Shown piece after piece: positions 8,754-15,826 of a stretch of 63,064 nt of DNA; the stretch's first letter is position 1; each line of letters starts with the position of its first letter. A program made the position numbers and the translations under genes. The notes beneath the pieces were generated by a model that was not told the DNA's origin, did not search any database, and worked only from the letters and a program-made list of their open reading frames with translations. The stretch is taken from NCBI RefSeq assembly GCF_001427905.1, contig NZ_LMEF01000013.1, positions 637 to 63,700 of the forward strand, read 5' to 3'. The stretch is from Flavobacterium sp. Root420. GTDB lineage: Bacteria > Bacteroidota > Bacteroidia > Flavobacteriales > Flavobacteriaceae.

Positions 8754-9110
8754 ATGGGAAATAGAAAAGAAAATTCAACTAATACTATCAATGAGATTTA
8801 TTGGAAGGAAAACTGCGGAATTGCATTTACGTTATCTGTAATTGGTGGAAGATGGAAAATAAATATACTGTCGTACCTTTTGAATGAACAAAAACTTAGA
8901 TACAGCGAATTAAAAAACAGACTTGTCGGGATTTCTGAACGAATGCTTATTGCAAAGCTCAAAGAACTGGAAAAAGATAAATTGGTAAATCGAATCGTTC
9001 ATCAACAAGTTCCTCCGAAAGTGGAATATGAGTTAACAGAACTAGGACATTCTTTGAAGGAAATTCTGTATATGATGGATGAATGGGGAGAAAATAATGT
9101 TTTTAAATGA
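8754..9110 (+). CDS. HxlR-family (DUF24) winged-helix regulator
   Basis: The start is placed at the ATG at 8754 (MGNRKENSTNTINEIYWKEN, 118 residues); the frame extends upstream only to a TTG at 8727. The HxlR signature is complete: NCGIAFTLSVIGGRWKINIL, then LRYSELKNRLVGISERMLIA with KLKELEKDKLV, then a wing VPPKVEYELTELG. A single conserved cysteine at residue 21, just before the first DNA-binding helix, is where redox-sensing members such as YodB carry their sensor thiol. Divergent from the DoxX gene, it probably represses that gene and itself through the 90-base shared promoter. It is convergent with the next gene, with 13 bases between the stops. Confidence 0.9.
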   Translation: MGNRKENSTNTINEIYWKENCGIAFTLSVIGGRWKINILSYLLNEQKLRYSELKNRLVGISERMLIAKLKELEKDKLVNRIVHQQVPPKVEYELTELGHSLKEILYMMDEWGENNVFK

Positions 9111-9123
9111 TGGTAATTTTGGA

Positions 9124-9744
9124 TTACCAAATTTTCCACCAGGGCTTTTTATCAACCTCAATGGTTTTTTTCTCGGTATTGATTTCGATTCTTTTAGGCG
9201 ATTCAATTTTGATTTTGGAATCATCAAAAAACAATTCACCATTATCATTCATCCCAAGAGGAGACTTTGTTCTTTCTTTCCAGTCTGCTGTTTGTAATTC
9301 TGGAACTAACGCCAAATGAATTTTATCCTTAAATTTTTTTTGTGCTTTTTCTGTAATTTCTTCTTCTAAGTTTGAAGAGGAGTTTTTAAAAAGCGAAATT
9401 GAATTATCTGGAATGTTTAAAAGAAAAACCTGCGTTTTATTTTCAATTTTCTGAATATCCAATACTTTAAAATAAGCAATAGTATCTAAAAGAAAATGAC
9501 CAATTTTTGCAGAGTCAGGATTGAATTTTGATAAATCTTTTGGATGGGCACTTGCTATTAAATACCTTGTATTTCCGGAAAGCCCGCCGCCCATAGAGGA
9601 CATATCGGTAAAACCTTTTTCCTGAATTATCTGTCCAATTTTGTAGTTTGAAATTAAATGATCCGGCAAATCAGTATCTCTGTAGAATAATTTTAAACCT
9701 GAAAAAGTTTCATTATAAATTGCTTTAATACGTGCATTTTTCAT
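9124..9744 (-). CDS. Conserved hypothetical protein
   Basis: The 206-residue protein is not recognised. It has no signal peptide or membrane segment. The N-terminal two thirds are globular-looking (KNARIKAIYNETFSGLKLFY, with a glycine-rich SSMGGGLSGNTRYLIASAHP), and the C-terminus is charged, ending KKTIEVDKKPWWKIW. It is the last gene of the DUF3108-kynA-M23 operon, 21 bases after the M23 gene. The tryptophan-rich KPWWKIW tail is notable but gives no function. Confidence 0.65.
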   Translation of the reverse strand: MKNARIKAIYNETFSGLKLFYRDTDLPDHLISNYKIGQIIQEKGFTDMSSMGGGLSGNTRYLIASAHPKDLSKFNPDSAKIGHFLLDTIAYFKVLDIQKIENKTQVFLLNIPDNSISLFKNSSSNLEEEITEKAQKKFKDKIHLALVPELQTADWKERTKSPLGMNDNGELFFDDSKIKIESPKRIEINTEKKTIEVDKKPWWKIW

Positions 9745-9765
9745 TCGACTTTCGATTTCAGAGAT

Positions 9766-10986
9766 TTACAAATTTCCAATACTATCCAATTCTCTTTTCA
9801 AAGGTTCCATTTGTTTTAAGAAACGATTTTTATCATTTCCTGTCAACGATTCTCCGGTTGGCAAGTTCAATCGAAGGGCATCAACCTGAATTCCGTTTTT
9901 CCAGAATCGGTAACAAACATGTGGGCCAGAAGCTAATCCTGTGCTTCCAACTAATCCAATAGTTTGTCCTTGCGTAACGCGTTGACCGCGACGCACGAGA
10001 ATTCTTGACATATGCAAATATTGAGTAGAGTAGGTGCCGTTATGTTTTACTTTTACGAAATTTCCATTTCCTGCAGTATAGCCTGTGGCTTCTACAACTC
10101 CGGATGCCGTTGTAGAAATTGGTGTTCCGGTTGGAGCAGCATAATCAGTTCCTTTATGTGCTTTCCAGGTGTGTTGCACCGGATGAAATCTATTCATTGT
10201 AAATCTCGAAGTGATTCGGCTGAATTTGATTGGTGTTTTTAAGAAGAAGTTTTTCAGTGTTTTACCCTGATCGTCATAATATTCTACTTTTCCTGAAAGT
10301 GTATCTTTTTCGAATGGAAAAGCATAAACGATTTTTCCTTTGTATTCAAAAAAGGCAGCTTCCAGATCTTCAACACCATCATACGTTTTATTATTGATAA
10401 AACGCTCGGTAAAAATTAAACCATAACGATCTCCTTTTTTAAGTTTGAAGAAGTCAATAGACCACGAAAATACTTTGGTAATTCTGCTGGCCAAAGCCGT
10501 TTCTACACTTGCGTTTCCTAAAGTTTCAGACAATGAACTTTTTAAAACGCCACCTATTATTTTGCGTTTGAAGGTAACGGGTTTTATTTTTTTATAAGCT
10601 TTTGCAGTACTATCTCTGAAATCAACGACATAATACGTTAGTGCATCTGGTTGATAAATAAAAACTTGTAGTTTGTTGGTTTTATTTTTAGAACGAAGAA
10701 GTGTATAAGGCTTATTATATCGAATAGTTCTAACATTAAAAGAATCTTTTACTTGCTCGACAATATTATAAACCTGTTTGTCTCCAATATTTTGATTTTG
10801 GATGATAGATCCAAAGGAATCTCCTTTTGATATGGTATCATTAACAACATTAAAGTCGGCGTAATTAAAACCAAATTCTACTTTTTTAGTTTTTGGTTTG
10901 GTGATTTTAGTTTCAACTTTTTCATCGGTTTTATTGCATGAAAATATTGATAATAAAACGATTATAATTACGAATGCTTTTTTCAA
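9766..10986 (-). CDS. M23-family peptidoglycan endopeptidase lipoprotein, altered zinc ligand
   Basis: The 406-residue protein starts at a TTG codon (10984-10986). No in-frame ATG precedes the signal peptide, and the TTG start preserves a clean lipoprotein signal, MKKAFVIIIVLLSIFSC with C17 as the acylated cysteine. A long N-terminal region precedes an M23 (LytM) domain at about 260-375, with HKGTD (H277, D281) as the first metal-binding pair and YLHMSR (H325). The final motif, usually HxH, reads GPHVCYRFW: H356 is kept but the zinc-ligand position is C358. M23 enzymes cut peptide crosslinks in peptidoglycan. The gene lies 23 bases after kynA in a four-gene operon. Active or degenerate status is undecided, since cysteine can also bind zinc. 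Confidence 0.88.
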   Translation of the reverse strand: MKKAFVIIIVLLSIFSCNKTDEKVETKITKPKTKKVEFGFNYADFNVVNDTISKGDSFGSIIQNQNIGDKQVYNIVEQVKDSFNVRTIRYNKPYTLLRSKNKTNKLQVFIYQPDALTYYVVDFRDSTAKAYKKIKPVTFKRKIIGGVLKSSLSETLGNASVETALASRITKVFSWSIDFFKLKKGDRYGLIFTERFINNKTYDGVEDLEAAFFEYKGKIVYAFPFEKDTLSGKVEYYDDQGKTLKNFFLKTPIKFSRITSRFTMNRFHPVQHTWKAHKGTDYAAPTGTPISTTASGVVEATGYTAGNGNFVKVKHNGTYSTQYLHMSRILVRRGQRVTQGQTIGLVGSTGLASGPHVCYRFWKNGIQVDALRLNLPTGESLTGNDKNRFLKQMEPLKRELDSIGNL

Positions 10987-11009
10987 ACTTTTTAATTTTT
11001 TTTGGGAAA

Positions 11010-11951
11010 TTAAATGGTTTCTTCATTTCCCCAATTGGACAATTCATCTTCGGTCCACAATTTAGGAAAAAAGATGCGTCTTTGGTATTTTGGATGCATA
11101 TATTTTTGCCAATCACTTCCGCCGGTGGCTTCGCCGTTACCTTTTCCGCTTTCCAAAATGTACTTTCTTGCAGTATTTAAATGCTGCATAACCCAAGTAA
11201 TATTCACGGTTCTGTCGTAATGACGCATTGCCTGAATCAATTCATCATTCTGTTGATCTTTTTCTGGTAATTGTGTGAATTTTTTCCAGATGTTTTTAGT
11301 TTTAAACGAAGACATTTGTCTTAAAAACTGATCTTTATATTTTTTTTCGAATTCTTGCAGTAAATATGATTTTTCGCCTGTTTGATAATCTTTACCAGCT
11401 GCTTGCCAATATAAATGCTCGAAACTAGTTTCTAAATCGGTATTTTCATCAAAGTTTGCTTTGTATCTGTGATCTGTTAAATTGATAACTTCAGTCGAAG
11501 CAAATTCAATTAAGCGATATTGTGCACTTTGAAATCCACTTGCCGGAGTCAGCGTATTTCTGAATTTCATGTACTGATCGATATCCATTCCGTTTTCCAT
11601 AATGCTGAACGAATTGGTCAACATATCAAAATAACGGGTGATTCTTGATAATCTTTCACTAAAAAAATCAACCTGAATATTTTCTGTGTCGGCGATTTGA
11701 TCAATTTCCCACAAAATCATCTTAAAAATTAATTCATTTACCTGATGATACATAATGAAAACCATTTCATCAGGAAGTGTAGTGCGTTGTATTTGTAAAT
11801 TTAAAAGCGCATCAGTTTGAATATAATCCCAATAGGTAATTGGTTTTGACCAAAGTAAGCCTTCAAGCTGCACATCTGTTTTTTGATTTATAGCTTGAAA
11901 TTTAAGGTCAATTTCTTTTAAGATTGATTCTGAATGATCAGTAAGGTTCAT
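11010..11951 (-). CDS. kynA: Tryptophan 2,3-dioxygenase
   Basis: This heme enzyme opens the indole ring of L-tryptophan to N-formylkynurenine, the first step of the kynurenine route. The family hallmarks are present in a 313-residue protein: ITYWDYIQTDALLNLQ (38-53), the substrate-binding segment DEMVFIMYHQVNELIFKMIL (61-80) with H69, MKFRNTLTPASGFQSAQYR, and a C-terminal HYDRTVNITWVMQHLNTARK whose MQH histidine is the expected proximal heme ligand. The C-terminus carries GKGNGEATGGSDWQKYM, matching the family's TGGS substrate loop. Its ATG shares one base with the stop of the DUF3108 gene upstream (11951), so the two are translationally coupled. No other kynurenine-pathway gene is in the window. 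Confidence 0.93.
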   Translation of the reverse strand: MNLTDHSESILKEIDLKFQAINQKTDVQLEGLLWSKPITYWDYIQTDALLNLQIQRTTLPDEMVFIMYHQVNELIFKMILWEIDQIADTENIQVDFFSERLSRITRYFDMLTNSFSIMENGMDIDQYMKFRNTLTPASGFQSAQYRLIEFASTEVINLTDHRYKANFDENTDLETSFEHLYWQAAGKDYQTGEKSYLLQEFEKKYKDQFLRQMSSFKTKNIWKKFTQLPEKDQQNDELIQAMRHYDRTVNITWVMQHLNTARKYILESGKGNGEATGGSDWQKYMHPKYQRRIFFPKLWTEDELSNWGNEETI

Positions 11952-12721
11952 TATTTTTTTGCTTTAAATGGATATTTCAATCCTTTATATTCGTCGAGAT
12001 CTGCTTTGAGGGATCCAACGGCAAGATCCGCTTTTATTCGTACCGGAACTTTGTTGTCGTCGTCTGTTATCCAGAGTGTTACACTCTCTTTTTCTTTAAA
12101 AACTCTTCCTGTTTGTACGAGTGGTTTAAATACCATTGTAGAAACGGTTCCAAATTTAGTTGTAATATCCTGACGACCTATATATTTTAACTTAAATTTT
12201 GTGATTTCTTCATCAAAAAACATGTCAATTGTAATGGCATCGCCCGATTTAAGTTTGTCAATATTAGGATGATTTCGCAGATAATAAAAAGAAGAAATTA
12301 TATCCTGCACATTATCAGTAATAACAATGGTTTTTTCAGATTTTCGTTTATAATCTTTTACTAAAACCCGATTTTCTGTCTGATTAAAAATTCCTTCCTG
12401 ATTTTTAGTATAACCACCTTCGTCAATTTTTCTAATATAACGATATGGACTTCCGGTTTCCTTGTCAAAATAACTTTCGTATAAATCTTCTACTTTAAAG
12501 AAAAATTTGGACATGCCGGTTGTATAGCCTTTACCTATAGCATGATGTACCTTTTTGTTATTTATTGTAGCTTCTTTAATTTCGAGTGTAGCGTAACCTG
12601 CATTGACAATTCCGTAATGAATTCTGAATTTGAAGTATTCTCCCGTACTAAATGCATCTTCTTTTTGAGTGTCAAATGCCAGAGTGGTGAGAATTAATAT
12701 GATGAGAACTAGCTTTTTCAT
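11951..12721 (-). CDS. DUF3108 exported protein
   Basis: I place the start at the ATG at 12719-12721 (MKKLVLIILILTTLAFDTQK), which opens a signal peptide. The frame extends 27 codons further upstream, but that would run into the promoter region. The 256-residue product has the DUF3108 pattern: GEYFKFRIHYGIVNAGYATLE near the mature N-terminus, then repeated beta-rich segments and a C-terminal VRIKADLAVGSLKADLDEY. DUF3108 proteins are periplasmic or envelope proteins of unknown function. It is the first gene of the operon with kynA, M23 and the hypothetical. A TTTG-N20-TACCTTTA promoter lies just upstream. Confidence 0.82.
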   Translation of the reverse strand: MKKLVLIILILTTLAFDTQKEDAFSTGEYFKFRIHYGIVNAGYATLEIKEATINNKKVHHAIGKGYTTGMSKFFFKVEDLYESYFDKETGSPYRYIRKIDEGGYTKNQEGIFNQTENRVLVKDYKRKSEKTIVITDNVQDIISSFYYLRNHPNIDKLKSGDAITIDMFFDEEITKFKLKYIGRQDITTKFGTVSTMVFKPLVQTGRVFKEKESVTLWITDDDNKVPVRIKADLAVGSLKADLDEYKGLKYPFKAKK

Positions 12722-12743
12722 AGTACAAACTTTACATTTATTA

Positions 12744-12775
12744 TAAAGGTACTTAAATGCAAATTCTATTCCAAA
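12744..12775 (-). promoter_or_regulatory. Bacteroidota-type promoter of the DUF3108-kynA operon
   Basis: On the minus strand TTTG (12772-12775) is followed after 20 bases by TACCTTTA (12744-12751), close to the flavobacterial TTG-N17-23-TAnnTTTG consensus. It lies just downstream of the small-RNA terminator and 22 bases before the DUF3108 ATG. Confidence 0.5.
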
Positions 12776-12787
12776 TGTACCTAAACA

Positions 12788-12897
12788 AAAAAACTCAGTC
12801 AAGGAATGACTGAGTTTTTATGCTATTAACTAACCAAAAAACTATAAATTATGAAATTTATATCAATTCAGAAGGAAACCACCCCTTCTTGATTTGC
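12788..12897 (-). ncRNA. Candidate small RNA upstream of the DUF3108 operon
   Basis: On the minus strand a perfect TATCTTTG -7 box (12903-12910) is followed by about 110 bases with no plausible ORF, ending in a strong terminator (12789-12819). The 5' part contains a hairpin, agaagg / ccttct (12870-12875 and 12884-12889), around an 8-base loop; the middle is A+T rich. The unit sits between hppD and the next operon's own promoter, so it is not simply a leader of DUF3108. It could also be a processed hppD 3' UTR. A TTTTG lies 25 bases upstream of the -7 box, slightly beyond normal spacing. Comparison with the Rfam Flavo-1 family and neighbouring genomes would test it. Confidence 0.5.
12789..12819 (-). 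terminator. Strong terminator of the candidate small RNA
   Basis: A perfect 13-bp stem, aaaaactcagtca (12789-12801) and tgactgagttttt (12807-12819), with loop aggaa. T tracts on both strands make it functional in either direction. Confidence 0.85.
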
Positions 12898-13019
12898 GAG
12901 TGCAAAGATATGCAGAAAGTTCAAAAAAGAAATAGCAAAAGGCAAGTTTAACATAACATTTGCATAAAAATCATCGTTTCACAGAGAATTTTTCTACATA
13001 ATGTAAAAATATTGCGTTT

Positions 13020-14180
13020 TTACAAAGTTCCTCTCAATTCCTGTTCTCTCTCAATCGACTCAAAAAGGGCTTTAAAGTTCCCTGCGCCGAACCCTTTTGC
13101 TCCCATTCTTTGGATAATTTCGAAGAAAAGTGTTGGTCTGTCCTGAACTGGTTTTGTAAATATTTGTAATAAGTAACCATCTTCATCGGCATCGACCATA
13201 ATGGCCAATTTCTCAATTTCATTTAAATCTTCTTTCATCATATCCATGTGAACCCCTAATCTTTCCGGGATCGCCTGGTAATAAGTATGCGGTGGAGCAG
13301 ATAAAAATTCAACACCGCGTGCTTTTAAGTCAGAAACTGTTTTGATAATGTCATCTGTCGCGATGGCAATATGCTGAATTCCAGGTCCGCCATAAAAATC
13401 TAAATATTCTTCGATTTGAGATTTTTTCTTTCCTTCAGCTGGTTCGTTGATTGGGAATTTAATTCTTCCGTTTCCGTTAGACATTACTTTACTCATCAAA
13501 GCTGAATACTCCGTATTGATTTGCTTGTCGTCAAATGATAAGAAATTGACGAATCCCATAACTTCTTCGTAGAATTTTACCCAGGTATTCATTTCGTTCC
13601 AACCCACATTTCCTACCATATGGTCAATATATTTCAATCCGGTTGGTGCTGGATTATAATCTGATTTCCATTCTTTGTAGCCGGGCAGGAAAACGCCATT
13701 GTAGTTTTTTCTTTCCACAAAAATGTGAACCGTTTCTCCATAAGTATAAATTCCGGAACGAACTACTTCTCCAAATTCATCTGACTCCACTGTTGGTTCC
13801 ATAAAAGAACGAGCGCCACGTTTCATAGTTTCTTCGTAAGCACTTCTTGCATCTTCAACCCAAAGCGCTGCAACTTTTACACCGTCGCCATGTTTTTGAA
13901 GATGTGCATGAATAGGAGAATCCTGTGTTAAAGGTGTTGTCAGGACAATTCTGATCTTATCCTGTTTTAAAACATAAGATGCTCTGTCTTTTACGCCTGT
14001 TTCCAACCCGGCGTAAGCCAATGACTGATATCCGAAAGCAGTTTTATAATAATGTGCAGATTGTTTTGCATTTCCTACGTAGAATTCTACATAGTCTGTT
14101 CCTAATAATGGAAGGAAATCTTGTGCTCCTTCGAATATTTTTTCTAATCCGTATTCTACTGATTTTACTTGTTTACTCAT
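13020..14180 (-). CDS. hppD: 4-hydroxyphenylpyruvate dioxygenase
   Basis: This non-heme iron enzyme converts 4-hydroxyphenylpyruvate (from tyrosine) to homogentisate. The 386-residue protein has two vicinal-oxygen-chelate halves. The three iron ligands are visible: H187 (YIDHMVGNV), H270 (GIQHIAIATDD) and E354 (TLFFEIIQRMG). The C-terminal QRMGAKGFGAGNFKALFESI is the family's conserved tail, which closes the active site. It lies downstream of hmgA on the same strand with a 173-base gap filled by an inverted repeat. The two enzymes act consecutively, HppD first and HmgA second. No terminator is seen directly after the stop; the next hairpin is that of the candidate small RNA. Confidence 0.97.
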   Translation of the reverse strand: MSKQVKSVEYGLEKIFEGAQDFLPLLGTDYVEFYVGNAKQSAHYYKTAFGYQSLAYAGLETGVKDRASYVLKQDKIRIVLTTPLTQDSPIHAHLQKHGDGVKVAALWVEDARSAYEETMKRGARSFMEPTVESDEFGEVVRSGIYTYGETVHIFVERKNYNGVFLPGYKEWKSDYNPAPTGLKYIDHMVGNVGWNEMNTWVKFYEEVMGFVNFLSFDDKQINTEYSALMSKVMSNGNGRIKFPINEPAEGKKKSQIEEYLDFYGGPGIQHIAIATDDIIKTVSDLKARGVEFLSAPPHTYYQAIPERLGVHMDMMKEDLNEIEKLAIMVDADEDGYLLQIFTKPVQDRPTLFFEIIQRMGAKGFGAGNFKALFESIEREQELRGTL

Positions 14181-14250
14181 TGTGTTTATTTGTTTAATCG
14201 GTTAATCGTTTATTTGATTTTCCGAAATGTTTTTTAAGATTTATTTTTTT

Positions 14251-14339
14251 AACCGCAAAGTTCGCAAAGTAAAAATCGCAAAGTTCGCAAAGTTTGTAAT
14301 GGCGATCTTTGCGTAAAATCCTTGCGAACTTTGCGGTTA
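14251..14339. repeat. Inverted repeat of the AACCGCAAAGTTCGCAAAG type between hmgA and hppD
   Basis: The left arm aaccgcaaagttcgcaaag (14251-14269) is answered by cttgcgaactttgcggtt (14321-14338), with internal direct copies of cgcaaagttcgcaaag at 14277-14292. This looks like a member of a dispersed flavobacterial intergenic family. In RNA it would form a long hairpin inside the hmgA-hppD transcript. Confidence 0.75.
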
Positions 14340-14353
14340 GATCGAAAGTAGAA

Positions 14354-15511
14354 TTACTCCGTCCAGGACTTGTAATATTTTCCATCATCAAGCCCCATTG
14401 CCTCCTCAGTAACCATTAATGGTCTGAAAGTATCAACCATAACGGCTAATTCCTGGGTTTCTTTATGACCAATACTGCGTTCCATTGCGCCAGGTGCGGG
14501 ACCATGCGGAATTCCTTTTGGGTGCAAAGTAATATGACCCTGCTCTATATTATTACGGCTCATAAAATCGCCGTCAACATAATAAAGTACTTCGTCTGAA
14601 TCTATATTACTGTGATTGTATGGCGCCGGAATTGCTTTCGGGTGATAATCATAAAGTCTCGGGCAGAAAGAACAAACGACAAAAGTGGCCGTTTCGAAGG
14701 TTTGATGTACCGGAGGCGGTTGGTGAACACGTCCTGTTATAGGTTCGAAATTATGAATTGAGAATCCGTATGGGAAATTGTAACCGTCCCAGCCCACAAC
14801 GTCAAAAGGATGTGTGGCGTAAACCACTTCGTGAATCATACCTTCTTTTTTGATTTTAATTAAAAAATCACCTTTTTCGTCGTGTGTTTCCAACTCGTTT
14901 GGCAAAATAAAATCACGCTCGCAAAACGGGGAATGTTCTAAATGTTGCCCTGATTGGTTTTTATAACGTTTTGGAGTATAAAAAGGAGAATAAGATTCGA
15001 CATAAAAAAGTCGGTTTTCTTCAGTTTCAAATTCGATTTGATAAATAATACCTCTGGGAATAATAAGATAATCACCATATTCAAATGGAATATTTCCTAG
15101 CATGGTTCTTAATTTTCCTTTTCCTTTATGAATGAAAAGCATTTCATCGGCATCGGCATTTTTATAGAAATAATTGCGGAGCGATTCTTTTGGAGCGGCC
15201 AATCCAATAATACAGTCCTTATTAACTAACATGGCTTTTCGACTGTCTAAAAAATCGTTCTCCGGTTTTAATTCAAAACCTTTAAAAAGTAATGATTTTA
15301 TGTTTTTTCCGATTGCAATTTTTGGTTCAACCGAATAAGAGTTTAAAATTTCTTTAACCTGAGTTGGTCTGTGAACATGGTAAGACAATGACGAATGTCC
15401 GTGAAAACCTTCGGTACCAAACAATTGTTCGTAGTAAAAACCTCCAGTTGGTTTTTCGAATTGAGTGTGTCTTTTTTGAGGAAAATCTCCAAGTTTATGA
15501 TATAATGGCAT
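14354..15511 (-). CDS. hmgA: Homogentisate 1,2-dioxygenase
   Basis: This enzyme opens the ring of homogentisate to maleylacetoacetate. The 385-residue protein has the family's cupin architecture and signature segments YDYHPKAIPAPYNHSNIDSD (288-307) and KGIPHGPAPGAMER (332-345). Candidate iron ligands are H300, E307 and H336, by analogy with the His-Glu-His set of the family. The short bacterial type is 60 or more residues shorter than the human enzyme. It is the first gene of a two-gene set with hppD. The next pathway enzyme, fumarylacetoacetase, is not in this window. The ATG at 15509-15511 (MPLYHKLGDFPQKRHTQFEK) fits the family N-terminus. Confidence 0.95.
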   Translation of the reverse strand: MPLYHKLGDFPQKRHTQFEKPTGGFYYEQLFGTEGFHGHSSLSYHVHRPTQVKEILNSYSVEPKIAIGKNIKSLLFKGFELKPENDFLDSRKAMLVNKDCIIGLAAPKESLRNYFYKNADADEMLFIHKGKGKLRTMLGNIPFEYGDYLIIPRGIIYQIEFETEENRLFYVESYSPFYTPKRYKNQSGQHLEHSPFCERDFILPNELETHDEKGDFLIKIKKEGMIHEVVYATHPFDVVGWDGYNFPYGFSIHNFEPITGRVHQPPPVHQTFETATFVVCSFCPRLYDYHPKAIPAPYNHSNIDSDEVLYYVDGDFMSRNNIEQGHITLHPKGIPHGPAPGAMERSIGHKETQELAVMVDTFRPLMVTEEAMGLDDGKYYKSWTE

Positions 15512-15826
15512 GGCTTTTCAATTAGATAATTTGTAAATTAGATAATTCGAAAAATTTGAATTGTGTGAACAGATAATTAGCTCAATTTTGCAATTGACCA
15601 ATTATCTCAATTCGGTAGTTTTATTCAGGATTTCTCTTGATAAGGAATTGAAGATACTCTAATAAACCTGTCCATTTTGTTTTCATTATAACAAATGTCG
15701 TAATTTTTATCGAGTAAAATTATAAATTATATCAGTTATAAAAATAAATTCTTTCAATTTTTTTGAAATAAATTTTATATAACAAAAAAATAGTACGATT
15801 TTTTTGAACTATTGTTGAATAGAATA
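15512..15826. other. Intergenic region upstream of hmgA
   Basis: About 315 bases without a credible gene. It has degenerate repeats of attagataattt and aattatct (15530-15615), which can pair with each other. The rest is very A+T rich and must contain the hmgA promoter and the 3' end of the patatin transcript. I cannot point to a convincing TAnnTTTG box or terminator here. Confidence 0.5.

Noticed and set aside
14194..14391. Small minus-strand ORF in the hmgA-hppD gap
   Set aside because: It runs through the inverted repeat and the 3' end of hmgA in another frame, with no family similarity I can see.
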